IMG/VR virus record: IMGVR_UViG_3300034682_000389
Coordinates: 1 to 34,078 of that record
Length of the DNA stretch: 34,078 bases
Strand: one strand, 5' to 3'
DNA from: a virus
Part shown: positions 7,989-15,893 of the stretch, one piece after another
How the letters are laid out: each line of letters starts with the position of its first letter
Position numbering within the stretch: the first letter of the stretch is position 1
Made by a program: the position numbers and the translations under genes
Notes under the pieces: model-generated
What the model saw: the letters and a program-made list of their open reading frames with translations, nothing else
The model's database searches: none
Told to the model about the DNA's origin: nothing

Positions 7989-9754
7989 GGGGTGGTCATC
8001 CACAGTTCTTGCTCCATCTCCCCCGGTGACACCTGGTTCTGGAAGTGGTTGTGCACCTCGCCGATATGCATGGCCTTGGTCGGCTTCTGGTTCGCCGTGG
8101 TTGCTGCTGCGTTGGCCTGGATCAACTGCTGGCCAATGCCACCGGATGGGACGTTGCTTTGACTGCCCTGGCGATAGCGTGCCAGCGGTGCGTTGATGTT
8201 CTCGGGGTTGGGCAGGTTGAGGTCCGGCATGGCGCCAGCCTCAATGTTGACGCCCGGGATCATGTTCAGCTTGTCGATCAGCCAGTCGATGGACTTGCCG
8301 AGCAGTTGGAACACGCCCCAGTCTGAGAATGTTTTTTTCAGGTCATCCCAGTAGTAGATGACCGCTGCAACAGCGCCGATCAGCAGCACTATCCCGGCGA
8401 TGATCAGGCCTATGGGGTTGGCATACATGGCGATATTGACCGCCAGCAGGATGGCACGAAAGGCAACCAGCCCCGCTTTTAGCAGGTTGAGCGGCGCCAT
8501 GATGACGGTCCAGGCGATGCCCATCCCCAGGGTCGCCAACTTGGCCAGACCTGCTACCAACATCCAGGTGCCGGTGATCATGCTCAGACCTACGATGGCG
8601 AGCATGGCATAGCTGATCACCTTGGTCAGGTTCGGGAAAAGGTGAGTCCAGCGCAGCACCACGCCTGCACCATCGGCGAATGTGCCCAGCACGGCATTGA
8701 TAGCGGGCATGATGGCGCTGAACCCGGCAATCCGGATCGCCTCCCAGGACGCGTTCAGCCGTTCCCACGACTTGGCCATGGTCTTGGCCTTGGCATTCGC
8801 AGCATCCAGCCCTCTCACACCGCGCAGGTTGCCCAGGGTCTTGTCCAGAGTGGTGGCGTCGCCGATCAGTTGTTGCAACAACAGGGCGCCATCCCCCAGC
8901 CCGGCATCGTCGAGCAGGGCCCAGGCCTTGGCGCCCCCCATCTTGTCGATCAGCGGTTGGATGTTCTGCAGGATCTTCTGGATAGGCAGCAACTGTCCCT
9001 GGCTGTCCAGCATGGCGACCCCCAGCTTGCTCTGGGCATTGGTGGCGCCTTCGAGCAGGTTGGTGAACTGGGTGACGGCATCCCCATCGCTCATCCTGGT
9101 CTGCAACATGGCCAGGATGGCCAGCTGCTCCTCCATCGCCACCCCCATGGTGGAGGGGAGGGAGTGCATGCCTTCAACGGAGGCCATCAGCTTGTCCATG
9201 CCGACCCCGAACTGGCTGGTGACCATGCTGGTCATTCCGGCCACCTGTTGTGCCCACACATCCGGGCCCATGGCGTCTGCTGCCTGGCGCTGGTTGTTGT
9301 AGAGCATGCGGAAATACTGGCCGACCGTCTCGGCGTCTGACTTGGTTGCGGCCCCCAGGATGGCGGAGGTCTTGGTCACGCTGTCCAGCATGGCTTCTGG
9401 CAGGGCCGGCATGGCGCGGCGCATTTCGGCGGTGTAACCCAGCACCTCGATGGCGGACTTGCCGTAATCCACGCTGAACTTGAGCGCGGTGTGGCTGAGT
9501 TGCTTGAGCGCAGCTTCTCCCACTCCGGCGGCATGCAGGTCTTGCAGCGCCTGATCCATCTGGATGGCAGGCCCCAGGGCAGCCTGGATCGCCATGCCGC
9601 CGGCTGCGACGGTCGTTGCCCCCATGGCCATATTGCTCCAGCCCTGGCGGCCCGCTTTGCTGACCTTGTCCATCTGGGCGTTGATGCCGGCAAGGGGCTT
9701 GGTGACTTGGTCTATCAAGCTCACCTGCATCATCAATTTTTCCATCCAGGCCAT
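7985..9754 (-). CDS. Tail tape measure protein (TP901 family)
   Basis: A 589-residue tape measure that sets tail length and is ejected ahead of DNA. Residues about 1-330 show the TP901 core: N-terminal helix KLMMQVSLIDQVTKPLAGIN, a GATTVAAGGMAIQAALGPA hydrophobic helix, and the family pattern AMLQTRMSDGDAVTQFTNLL. Residues about 375-470 hold several strongly hydrophobic segments (ISYAMLAIVGLSMITGTWML and MYANPIGLIIAGIVLLIGAV) that may insert in the host inner membrane. The C-terminus is Pro/Asn/Gln-rich. It starts six bases after the end of the frameshifted chaperone frame, as in P2, lambda and relatives. It is short for a tape measure, which predicts a short contractile tail. Confidence 0.88.
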   Translation of the reverse strand: MAWMEKLMMQVSLIDQVTKPLAGINAQMDKVSKAGRQGWSNMAMGATTVAAGGMAIQAALGPAIQMDQALQDLHAAGVGEAALKQLSHTALKFSVDYGKSAIEVLGYTAEMRRAMPALPEAMLDSVTKTSAILGAATKSDAETVGQYFRMLYNNQRQAADAMGPDVWAQQVAGMTSMVTSQFGVGMDKLMASVEGMHSLPSTMGVAMEEQLAILAMLQTRMSDGDAVTQFTNLLEGATNAQSKLGVAMLDSQGQLLPIQKILQNIQPLIDKMGGAKAWALLDDAGLGDGALLLQQLIGDATTLDKTLGNLRGVRGLDAANAKAKTMAKSWERLNASWEAIRIAGFSAIMPAINAVLGTFADGAGVVLRWTHLFPNLTKVISYAMLAIVGLSMITGTWMLVAGLAKLATLGMGIAWTVIMAPLNLLKAGLVAFRAILLAVNIAMYANPIGLIIAGIVLLIGAVAAVIYYWDDLKKTFSDWGVFQLLGKSIDWLIDKLNMIPGVNIEAGAMPDLNLPNPENINAPLARYRQGSQSNVPSGGIGQQLIQANAAATTANQKPTKAMHIGEVHNHFQNQVSPGEMEQELWMTTP

Positions 9755-9760
9755 CAGTCG

Positions 9761-10209
9761 TTACCCGTTGAATGCTTTGGCAATGCCCTCGGCCACGGCG
9801 GCGGCGTTGGACTCTCGGTGGTGCTTGTCTATCCACATAGCGCGGGCCAGGCTGTCGAGATCGTCATCCTCATGGGGCAGGTAGTAACGGCGCAGCGCCA
9901 GCACCTGCTCCAGTTGGTTGCGCTCGATGGCCTCGGCACGCGCCGTCAGTTTTTTACGGTGATGTCCAGCTCGGGGGCGAACTCGGCGTTGACTGCGTTT
10001 GCCAACTGCAGTGCGGCGCCTGGCCGCTTGAGCATCTCGTCGAGCTCTGCCTTACTCTCCTGGCAAACGATCTTCTTGAGGTAGTTGTGGGCCGGTGCCA
10101 CCTTGTCGTTGGGCATCATGTCGTTGAGAAAGCCGTTGTAGGCCACCATGGTGGGGGCGAACTTCAGCTCTTTGCCGGCGACTTCCAGGGTGATGATCGG
10201 TGTGCTCAT
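9761..10209 (-). CDS. Tail assembly chaperone, -1 frameshift fusion product (gpE+E'-like)
   Basis: This is the extended product made when ribosomes slip back one base at A AAA AAC (9955-9949 on the minus strand). The first 86 residues are shared with the short chaperone. After slippage the reading continues K-L-T-A-R-A-E for 62 further residues to the TAA at 9763-9761, giving about 149 residues in total. The extension frame has no start codon near its beginning and is fully open through 180 bases immediately before the tape measure gene. P2 gpE+E' is about 142 residues and lambda gpGT works the same way, so length, position and slip site all agree. The extension (ALRRYYLPHEDDDLDSLARA) is charged and probably binds tube subunits, as the T domain of gpGT does. 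Confidence 0.8.
9946..10209 (-). CDS. Putative phage tail assembly chaperone (gpE-like, short form)
   Basis: An 87-residue protein placed just upstream of the tape measure. It is the in-frame product that terminates at the TGA directly after the slip site. The N-terminus (MSTPIITLEVAGKELKFAPT) is a beta-hairpin followed by helices containing NGFLNDMMPNDKVAPAHNYL, matching the small tail-assembly chaperone family of P2-like phages. Its ATG overlaps the Rz1-like stop (ATGA), so it is coupled to the lysis cassette. It would coat the tape measure during tail assembly and be absent from the finished virion. Confidence 0.8.
   Translation of the reverse strand: MSTPIITLEVAGKELKFAPTMVAYNGFLNDMMPNDKVAPAHNYLKKIVCQESKAELDEMLKRPGAALQLANAVNAEFAPELDITVKN
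9949..9955 (-). promoter_or_regulatory. Programmed -1 ribosomal frameshift site
   Basis: On the minus strand the zero-frame codons GTA AAA AAC TGA contain the heptamer A AAA AAC, one of the most slip-prone -1 sequences known in Escherichia coli. The stop codon follows at once, and the -1 frame is open for 62 codons up to the tape measure gene. P2 uses T TTT TTG and lambda G GGA AAG at the equivalent place, so this is a different heptamer doing the same job. I did not find a convincing downstream pseudoknot by eye. Confidence 0.8.
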
Positions 10210-10505
10210 GGGGTGGTTTCCTCTTGTTCAATCCAGTTGGTCAGGGTGGTGATCTGGGTTTGGCAGCGGCGCAGCGCCGTCTGCAAGGTGGGGATAAACC
10301 GCACGGCGTCGCCGTAGGTGCTCCCCGTGAATTCAGGCTCCGGGCAGTTGGGCACCAGCCCCGGCGGTGGCAGCCGCTTGACCACCCGGGTCTGCACCAC
10401 GCTCAACGGCTGGCTGGAGCAGGCGCAAAGCGCCACCAGGCAAAGGCTCGCGAGCGCAATCCGGGCGGCCCGCCGGCGGCGTGGCCAGGGCTTGTTGCAG
10501 TTCAT
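10206..10505 (-). CDS. Rz1-like spanin lipoprotein
   Basis: A 99-residue outer-membrane spanin subunit. The start MNCNKPWPRRRR is chosen because it gives a lipoprotein signal: a positively charged start, a hydrophobic stretch (IALASLCLVALCAC) and a lipobox LCAC about residue 29. The mature part is proline-containing at first (KRLPPPGLVPNCPEPE) and then helical. The gene begins inside the Rz-like gene in another frame and runs past its end, the usual overlapping Rz/Rz1 layout of P2 lysB/lysC. It ends in an ATGA overlap with the tail chaperone. Confidence 0.78.
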   Translation of the reverse strand: MNCNKPWPRRRRAARIALASLCLVALCACSSQPLSVVQTRVVKRLPPPGLVPNCPEPEFTGSTYGDAVRFIPTLQTALRRCQTQITTLTNWIEQEETTP

Positions 10506-10764
10506 CGGCTGTTTTCCTGTTCTGGTTGTCGAGCTTGGCCAAGGCGGCATTCTGGTTGCTGAGCAGCAGGCGCAGGCCCTTCGTTATCAACTGCTGTTCC
10601 TGGAGCTCGGTGGCCTGCTGGTCGTTGGCAGCCTGCAGATGGGTGATCGTGGTTTGCTGCTCGGTCAGGGTGCGCTGCATATCCACCGTGCGGCGATGGC
10701 TGACATAAAGCGCCAGCACCAGGAGCAGGCCCACGATCCCCATCACCTTGCTGAGCGTGCTCAT
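10333..10764 (-). CDS. Rz-like inner-membrane spanin (LysB-like)
   Basis: A 143-residue spanin subunit. Residues about 6-22 (KVMGIVGLLLVLALYVS) form a single N-terminal membrane helix, followed by a long Gln-rich coiled coil (residues about 28-95) typical of Rz proteins that bridge the periplasm. The last third is Ala/Gly/Pro-rich because it is constrained by the overlapping Rz1 frame. Start overlaps the endolysin stop (ATGA). With Rz1 it would fuse inner and outer membranes in the final lysis step. Confidence 0.8.
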   Translation of the reverse strand: MSTLSKVMGIVGLLLVLALYVSHRRTVDMQRTLTEQQTTITHLQAANDQQATELQEQQLITKGLRLLLSNQNAALAKLDNQNRKTADELQQALATPPAGRPDCAREPLPGGALRLLQPAVERGADPGGQAAATAGAGAQLPGA

Positions 10765-11240
10765 GCTTCCCCCATCGACAGCTGGGCCGGAGTACCAACA
10801 GGCAGATCACCCACCGGCAGCGGCTCATTGAGCGGCCAGCGATAACTTGGCTTTCTGCTGAGCGGGAACTCTCTCACGTTCACGGCATCGTCTTGGTTGC
10901 CACCCAGCACCAGCAAGTTGCCAGAGGGTGACTGGCCGACCACGAAGCCCACATGGCCGCCACCTTCACGGCTGAACACCACCACACAGCCCAGCACGGG
11001 GCGGTCCAGTTTCTTGCCCCAGCCCAGATAGCTTTTGGCACTCTCGAAGCGGGTAGACTGGATGCCGACCCGTTCCAGGCAAGCGCCGACAAAAGCGGCA
11101 CACCACGGGGTTTCATCATCACGGATGCCTCCCCGCTTGATCGCCTTCCACATGTCGATAATGGCCTGGGCATGTTTGGGCCCCTTAATCTCTTTCAAGC
11201 CCAAGTGCTTTCGAGCCTCGTCAAGCCAGCGCAGAGCCAT
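10761..11240 (-). CDS. Endolysin, Cys/His peptidase or amidase (TIGR02594/NlpC-P60-like)
   Basis: A 159-residue cell-wall hydrolase. The motif ETPWCAAFVGACLERVG places a catalytic Cys at residue 47; GGGHVGFVVG places the His at residue 96; GGNQDD offers a polar third residue at about 115. This is the Cys-His-polar arrangement of CHAP/NlpC-P60-type peptidoglycan hydrolases and of the TIGR02594 family. No signal peptide is seen, so release would depend on the holin gene just upstream. A strong GGAGGG site precedes the ATG. It is unlike the muramidase-type LysA of P2, so the lysis gene has been exchanged within the group. Confidence 0.82.
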   Translation of the reverse strand: MALRWLDEARKHLGLKEIKGPKHAQAIIDMWKAIKRGGIRDDETPWCAAFVGACLERVGIQSTRFESAKSYLGWGKKLDRPVLGCVVVFSREGGGHVGFVVGQSPSGNLLVLGGNQDDAVNVREFPLSRKPSYRWPLNEPLPVGDLPVGTPAQLSMGEA

Positions 11241-11241
11241 A

Positions 11242-11562
11242 TCAGCCCTCCTTCTTGTTGAAAATCAGGGCCGCCCGGTCCCGGATGATGTCGATCCCAA
11301 GCAACCCCACCACGCCGCCCAGGAACGGGGTGGCCTCCTGGGGGATCCCGAGCAGGTGGGTCCCTGTGGCGGCCGCCAAGGTGATGAGGCCGCACAGCAG
11401 GGATTCGATCAGCCGACGGCGACCCCGTCCGCCTGCGTAGGTGATGCGCAGGAAGGCGATGGCGAGTGCCAGCAGGGCCCCATAGACGGCGGGCCAGTTG
11501 TCCATCAGCCAGGCCAGCAAGGCGGTGGCTAGGGTCGGGTCTTTATGAGGCATGTTGTTCAT
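11242..11562 (-). CDS. Holin, lambda-family type
   Basis: A 106-residue membrane protein with three hydrophobic segments: about 11-41 (AVYGALLALAIAFLRI), 50-72 (LIESLLCGLITLAAATGTHL) and 76-92 (ATPFLGGVVGLLGIDII). The Arg-rich turn between the first two (GGRGRRR) and the LIESLLCGLIT motif are typical of the phage holin family 3 seen in HP1-like phages. There are two nearby in-frame ATGs (codons 1 and 4), which leaves open a dual-start holin/antiholin arrangement. It lies directly before the endolysin. Confidence 0.8.
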   Translation of the reverse strand: MNNMPHKDPTLATALLAWLMDNWPAVYGALLALAIAFLRITYAGGRGRRRLIESLLCGLITLAAATGTHLLGIPQEATPFLGGVVGLLGIDIIRDRAALIFNKKEG

Positions 11563-11576
11563 GTCCGTGGCTCTGA

Positions 11577-11786
11577 TTAGCGGCCCAGCCTCTCAAGGCG
11601 GGTCTTGCAGGGGACGCACAGGCGCACCCCTGGTACATGGCGGCGGCGTTCTTCCGGGATGGGGTCGTCGCACTCTTCGCACAGGTGCCGGCTCTCCCCC
11701 TGGTAACTGCCTTTGCCCACCTGGTTGGCCAGTTGGGCCGCCAGCATGCGGGCGGCGTGACGGGTGGCGCGGTCGATGTCGTCCAA
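11577..11786 (-). CDS. TraR/DksA-type C4 zinc-finger protein
   Basis: A 69-residue protein with C36-x2-C39 and C57-x2-C60, the zinc finger of the TraR/DksA family (HLCEECDDPIPEERRR then LCVPC). Such proteins bind the secondary channel of RNA polymerase and modulate transcription without ppGpp. P2-group phages carry a homologue at this place among tail and lysis genes. The start is a TTG preceded by a strong AAGGGGGGAG; no ATG gives the conserved N-terminal helix. It may tune host or late phage transcription. Confidence 0.78.
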   Translation of the reverse strand: MDDIDRATRHAARMLAAQLANQVGKGSYQGESRHLCEECDDPIPEERRRHVPGVRLCVPCKTRLERLGR

Positions 11787-11795
11787 GCTCCCCCC

Positions 11796-12251
11796 TTAAC
11801 CCAGCAGGTGGCGGGTGTCTTCCTGGGAGAGGTAAGGCACGCCGTTGATGTGAACGAAGTCAGGGGAGGTGACGAACCCCTTGATTTTGTGAACCCCCTT
11901 GCTGCCCCCCTTGGGATCAACGTCGAGCAGGTCAGAGATCTGCAGCTTCACGCCGAAGGCCTCTACCTTCATGGTTTCGTCGCCGGTGTCGGCGTAGAAC
12001 AACACGTCGTCCGGTGCCATGCCGCGCCAGCTACCGGCCCGTTTGGCTGCATCGCTCAGTAGGGTGAAGTTCTTGGCATCGAGCTCGAACTCCACCTCGG
12101 CGGCGACATCGCCATCGACGAAGCCATCCGGGATACCCCGGGTCTGGGCCACGGCGCTGTTGTCGGTGATGGAGAGACTGGCTTTCTCGACATGGACCAT
12201 GGTGCCCATCAGCGTGGTGTCGAAGCTCTGGCCTGAAATGCGTCTGGTCAT
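11796..12251 (-). CDS. Major tail tube protein (DUF2597-like)
   Basis: A 151-residue protein directly after the sheath gene. It begins MTRRISGQSFDTTLMGTMVH and continues with alternating strands (VEKASLSITDNSAV, AAEVEFELDAKNFTLL), the pattern of tail tube proteins in the HP1/K139 branch. Position after the sheath matches the FI-FII order of P2. Four bases separate its ATG from the sheath stop. Function as tube subunit is supported by order and fold pattern rather than by strong motif. Confidence 0.72.
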   Translation of the reverse strand: MTRRISGQSFDTTLMGTMVHVEKASLSITDNSAVAQTRGIPDGFVDGDVAAEVEFELDAKNFTLLSDAAKRAGSWRGMAPDDVLFYADTGDETMKVEAFGVKLQISDLLDVDPKGGSKGVHKIKGFVTSPDFVHINGVPYLSQEDTRHLLG

Positions 12252-12254
12252 GGG

Positions 12255-13379
12255 TTAGCCCTCCCCGTTGTTGAGGCTCAAATCGAGCATGATGTTGACG
12301 GTGATCCCCTTGGGGCAGTCCACGGTGCGCACCACCACGTAGACGGAGACCAGGTTCTTGGCGGTCCACTGGATGCTGATGTCGCCATCCTGGGGGGAGG
12401 CGATGTCGCCCGGGAACGGCTGGCCGTTGATGGTGGTGGCCTTGGCCATCTCGCGCAGGTCTTTGCCGAAATACATGATGGCGGCCGCGGTACTGCCCGG
12501 AGTGGAGTTGAACGAGCGGTCCCCGATGCGGGCGATGGCCCGCAGGCGCATCCGGCGAGCTACCTTGTAGGCCACCCGCAGGTTCTCGATCACCTGGTAG
12601 TCGCCGCCCTCGCCGTCCAGGGTGCGGCCATCGGCCCAATAGATGCCGTCATAGTCCGGGTACCACATCGGCACCGAATAGCGGTTCTGTTCCAGGGTTT
12701 GCAGGGTGGCCAGCGGCAGCTCGGTTCCGTCTTTATCCTTGGGCTTGTTGCCAAGGCCCACCATGGCGCCTGTTTTCACCCTGGCTGGGCTGTCGGCGAT
12801 GCTGACCGCACGGTTGCAGAGGCGACCGGCATAGGCGCCGGCGAGGTTCGGCCATAGCTGCGGCAGCAGGGTGACGGATTCCGCCTTGATTTCATCTTGC
12901 AGCGCGACCAGTTCTGCCTCGTACTCGCTCCAGTCCTGGCCACCTTCGGTAGTGGAGACGATGCCCGCCACGACCAGCAGCATGAACTGCCAGCGCCCCC
13001 ATTTGGCGATCAGCTCCTGGTTGAGGGCGTGGGCGGCGTTGATTTTCGCAGCGTCCCACTCCTGACCCAGCACCACACAGCCCTCGAAGGATTGGGTTTT
13101 CTGGGCCTCACGGACGGCATCTTTCCAGTCCATGTCGGTTGGTAGCACAAAGGCGGCCGCCGTCCAGTTCTGGCCTGCGTTGTCACGGCTGGCCAGCAGG
13201 TTGGTCTTGAGCTCGCTTTCAGCCTCACCCAGCAGGGTGTCAAAGTCCGATTGGGTGTTGAGTGAGAGCAGCTTGCCGGTGTTGCTGGCGGCACTGCCGA
13301 TGAACAACAGGTGGCGCTCGACCTCGGTCACTGGCCCCTGCATCTGGTTCAAGTTGTTGATCTGTACATAAGGCCACAT
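12255..13379 (-). CDS. Contractile tail sheath protein (DUF2586-like)
   Basis: A 374-residue sheath protein of the HP1/K139 type. The N-terminus (MWPYVQINNLNQMQGPVTEV) and the C-terminal block (AIARIGDRSFNSTPGSTAAA, then DISIQWTAKNLVSVYVVVRT) resemble this sheath family, in which the C-terminal strands mesh neighbouring subunits. Its place just before the tube gene supports the call. It starts four bases after the tail-completion gene. It differs from P2 FI in sequence, one of the marks that place this phage nearer HP1, K139 and phiO18P. Confidence 0.8.
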   Translation of the reverse strand: MWPYVQINNLNQMQGPVTEVERHLLFIGSAASNTGKLLSLNTQSDFDTLLGEAESELKTNLLASRDNAGQNWTAAAFVLPTDMDWKDAVREAQKTQSFEGCVVLGQEWDAAKINAAHALNQELIAKWGRWQFMLLVVAGIVSTTEGGQDWSEYEAELVALQDEIKAESVTLLPQLWPNLAGAYAGRLCNRAVSIADSPARVKTGAMVGLGNKPKDKDGTELPLATLQTLEQNRYSVPMWYPDYDGIYWADGRTLDGEGGDYQVIENLRVAYKVARRMRLRAIARIGDRSFNSTPGSTAAAIMYFGKDLREMAKATTINGQPFPGDIASPQDGDISIQWTAKNLVSVYVVVRTVDCPKGITVNIMLDLSLNNGEG

Positions 13380-13383
13380 GCCG

Positions 13384-14070
13384 TTATTTCCCCTTCATGT
13401 CTTGCTTGTTGACGTCCCAGCCGTAATCGATGCTCTGCAAGGCGCGGGCGAAGGCCTGCTGCCGTTGCCTGGTGTTGGCGCCCAGGAACGGGCGGGCTGG
13501 TAGCTGGATCTCCCAGCTCTCTTTCACCGGTTCGTCCTTGAGCTTCTTGATAAGCAACCCCGCCTGGGCGTAGTTGAGATTGGCGGTGATCCAACCCAGC
13601 GATGCCGAGCGGTATGCCCGCTTGCGCTTGCCAGGACGCTTGAACCCAAGCTCGCGCAGCTTGCGGGCCTGTGCCTTACTGGCCTGCTTGTTCTTGCCCA
13701 TATCACTGGGGGCAATGCGGCGCCGGCTGGCGGCCGTCACCTTGTAGGTGTGCCCCTTCTGATGGGTGTTGGCGATGATCCCGGCGTGGGCGCTCATGGT
13801 GCCCTTGGTGAACCCCAGCTCTGCCACGTCCTGACGAGGGGTACGGATCTCCAGCAACTTGGGCAGGCCGCGCAACATCTTGCGCTTGCCCCGTTTGCGC
13901 GGTGCCCAGGCATTGCCATTGGGGTCTTGCTGCTGGCGCACGTTGCGGGTCGCCAACTTCTTCAGTTCGGTGGCGGCACGCCACACCAGTCTTTTGCGCT
14001 TCTTGGGGGGCAAGGCCAGCAGGTTGAGCTGGTCTTTGCCGCGGTGCGCGTCGAGCGTGATGGTGATCAT
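13384..14070 (-). CDS. Tail completion / virion morphogenesis protein (gpS-like)
   Basis: A 228-residue basic protein. The region WRAATELKKLATRNVRQQQDPNGNAWAPRK matches the start of the phage virion morphogenesis family that includes P2 gpS; LPARPFLGANTRQRQ near the end is the other conserved block. It is rich in Lys/Arg. It overlaps the preceding R-like gene by four bases. P2 R and S together complete the tail before it joins the head. Confidence 0.8.
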   Translation of the reverse strand: MITITLDAHRGKDQLNLLALPPKKRKRLVWRAATELKKLATRNVRQQQDPNGNAWAPRKRGKRKMLRGLPKLLEIRTPRQDVAELGFTKGTMSAHAGIIANTHQKGHTYKVTAASRRRIAPSDMGKNKQASKAQARKLRELGFKRPGKRKRAYRSASLGWITANLNYAQAGLLIKKLKDEPVKESWEIQLPARPFLGANTRQRQQAFARALQSIDYGWDVNKQDMKGK

Positions 14071-14591
14071 GCTGGGCCCCCGACCCGGTGCTGACCGGTA
14101 TCACCCACGTTCAGGTCGATGTGCTCGGCCACCCAGATGTCATAGGGGGCCACGTTCCAGCGCTTGCCGAGCCAGTTGATGGGCCCTTGCGGGTGCTCGA
14201 TAAGGCGCAGCGGCTCGGCGAAGGGGAGCTGGATCTCGAGGTCCGCAGTCTTCTCGTCGTTCGGGGTGACGGCGTACTCGGGATCGGGCAGCTCGAACTG
14301 CTCGCGAAAGTCGTCGTGTTCCTGCACCCAGGCCGCGACGGCCGCCAGCAGAATGGCCGGATCCAGCTCTCGAAACGGCAGTTGCTCGATGGTGAACACC
14401 GCCTGGTAGGTGAGCCAGGCTACATCCACCCCGGTGGGCCCCATGTTCTTGGGTTCGAGCTTGATGGTGCCGTTCTCCATCCAGCTATCCAGGCGCTTGT
14501 GGCATTTGCCCGGCAGCACCCGCAGTAACTCGGCGTGGAGTGCCTGCAGGAAGTATCCCTGGGCCTGCTGCTCGTTCATGGCTGCGCTCAT
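14067..14591 (-). CDS. Tail completion protein (gpR-like)
   Basis: A 174-residue protein matching P2 gpR-type proteins in the FTIEQLPFRELDPAILLAAV segment and the following acidic region. It is coupled to both neighbours by ATGA overlaps and lies directly before the S-like gene, the R-S order of P2. Likely needed for head-tail joining. Confidence 0.75.
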   Translation of the reverse strand: MSAAMNEQQAQGYFLQALHAELLRVLPGKCHKRLDSWMENGTIKLEPKNMGPTGVDVAWLTYQAVFTIEQLPFRELDPAILLAAVAAWVQEHDDFREQFELPDPEYAVTPNDEKTADLEIQLPFAEPLRLIEHPQGPINWLGKRWNVAPYDIWVAEHIDLNVGDTGQHRVGGPA

Positions 14592-15049
14592 ATCAGCGAT
14601 ACCCCCGCCCGGTGCTTGCCCTTGATGCTGCGCACCAGCTGCTGGCTCTCGGCCAGCAACTGGGCACGCTGGTCCGAGGATCGCTCCACCTGGTTGTTGG
14701 CGGTGGCCCGTTCGGTGACGCTGGCGAACTCCGGCAGCAAGGCGGCCTTGGCGCGGGCGAAGACGGCGGCCAGGTACTGCTCGGTCAGGGCGTTGTTGCC
14801 ACCTTCCAGGCTGGGCCCAGGTACCTCGGCGGCAGTGGTGTAGCCCTTGCCCTGCAGCGCTGTCTGATGGCTGGCGAGCTGCAGGTTGATTTCAGAGACG
14901 GCGGCCAGCAAGGCGGCGCCTGTGGTTTGCTGGTCCAGATCGGCAGGCATGGCGCGGCGGCGCTCGAAGTCGGCGACGGCCACATCCGGCCAGAACCCGT
15001 CATTGCGGATGGTGGCGGCGCTGTAGTCGATGTCCTTGCCTGCAAACAT
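14588..15049 (-). CDS. Head completion/stabilisation protein (gpL-like)
   Basis: A 153-residue capsid-connector protein. The N-terminus MFAGKDIDYSAATIRNDGFW and the block DVAVADFERRRAMPADLDQQ match the P2 gpL family. An ATGA overlap couples it to the R-like gene. Upstream, 115 bases separate it from the small terminase gene, with only a short GC hairpin around CCCCGGCGGGG and no reading frame I can support. Such a gap is unusual in this otherwise tightly packed operon. Confidence 0.82.
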   Translation of the reverse strand: MFAGKDIDYSAATIRNDGFWPDVAVADFERRRAMPADLDQQTTGAALLAAVSEINLQLASHQTALQGKGYTTAAEVPGPSLEGGNNALTEQYLAAVFARAKAALLPEFASVTERATANNQVERSSDQRAQLLAESQQLVRSIKGKHRAGVSLI

Positions 15050-15164
15050 GGCTTGCCTCGCTGGTTGAAAAGGTGCACCCCTGTAGCCACGGATCGCAGG
15101 ATTCGGCGCGAGCCTTGCGGCTGACCTATCCTCCCCGCCGGGGTGCGACGGCGCGGAGAGTCGG

Positions 15165-15890
15165 TTACTCCGGATTCAGCGCCCGCAGGCGCATGGCAAT
15201 CTTCTGGCGCAAGGTGCCTACGCCCACCTTGCCGTGCAGTTTGTCGGCCTGGGCCAGCCAGTGGTCTGCCTGCTCCAGGGTGGCGCTGTCCCCAACGGCG
15301 CTGGGGCGGGGCTGGCCATCGTGGTCGCGCAGCAGCAAGCAACCCGCCGCTTTGAACCACTTGGCGGTCAGCCGTTCGTTGAGGCGCCACTCGTTGCGCA
15401 CCTTGTCGAACACCCGGGAGAACCAGGGCTCGACGGCGTGCCCCTCGGCCGCCTGTTTCTCGGCCCACTCCAGCACGGTGTCGGCCACGAAGTGGGCCCA
15501 GTCGCGCTTGATGTTGGCCGGGGTGCGTTGGCCCTGGGCGATGGCGAGATCCGCCCAGGCGATGCCGGCGTCGAAGTCGCCCACATCGAAAGCCCAGATG
15601 ATGAGGCGTTGGAACAGCTCGTTCTGATAGGGCTGGCCGGACTCGCTGACGGCGGCCAGGTAGCGCTCCACATAGGGGCGGTACTTGGGCATCAACTCGT
15701 CGCGTTTCATGTTCACCCGGTCGCCGATGCGGGCCAGCTTGCGCAGCCTGACGATGTCCTGCTCCAGGGCAATCAGTTGCAGGTGCAGGCTGTCGGCCAC
15801 CGCGCCGGTGGCCATGCCAGAGCAGGCGGCCTGCTCGGCCCCCTGCATGGCGAGTACACGCTGTTTGTGGCGTTGACCGGGTGAGCTCAT
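15165..15890 (-). CDS. Terminase small subunit (gpM-like)
   Basis: A 241-residue terminase small subunit of the P2 gpM type. It begins MSSPGQRHKQRVLAMQGAEQ, has the basic helix IVRLRKLARIGDRVNMKRDE, and the signature YQNELFQRLIIWAFDVGDFD in the middle. It would bind the cos region and activate the large subunit encoded divergently. P2-group phages cut at cos sites; I could not identify the cos sequence in this window. Confidence 0.85.
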   Translation of the reverse strand: MSSPGQRHKQRVLAMQGAEQAACSGMATGAVADSLHLQLIALEQDIVRLRKLARIGDRVNMKRDELMPKYRPYVERYLAAVSESGQPYQNELFQRLIIWAFDVGDFDAGIAWADLAIAQGQRTPANIKRDWAHFVADTVLEWAEKQAAEGHAVEPWFSRVFDKVRNEWRLNERLTAKWFKAAGCLLLRDHDGQPRPSAVGDSATLEQADHWLAQADKLHGKVGVGTLRQKIAMRLRALNPE

Positions 15891-15893
15891 GGG

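Noticed and set aside
15050-15164. Possible small gene between M and L
   Set aside because: No start codon with a ribosome binding site on either strand; only a short GC hairpin is visible.
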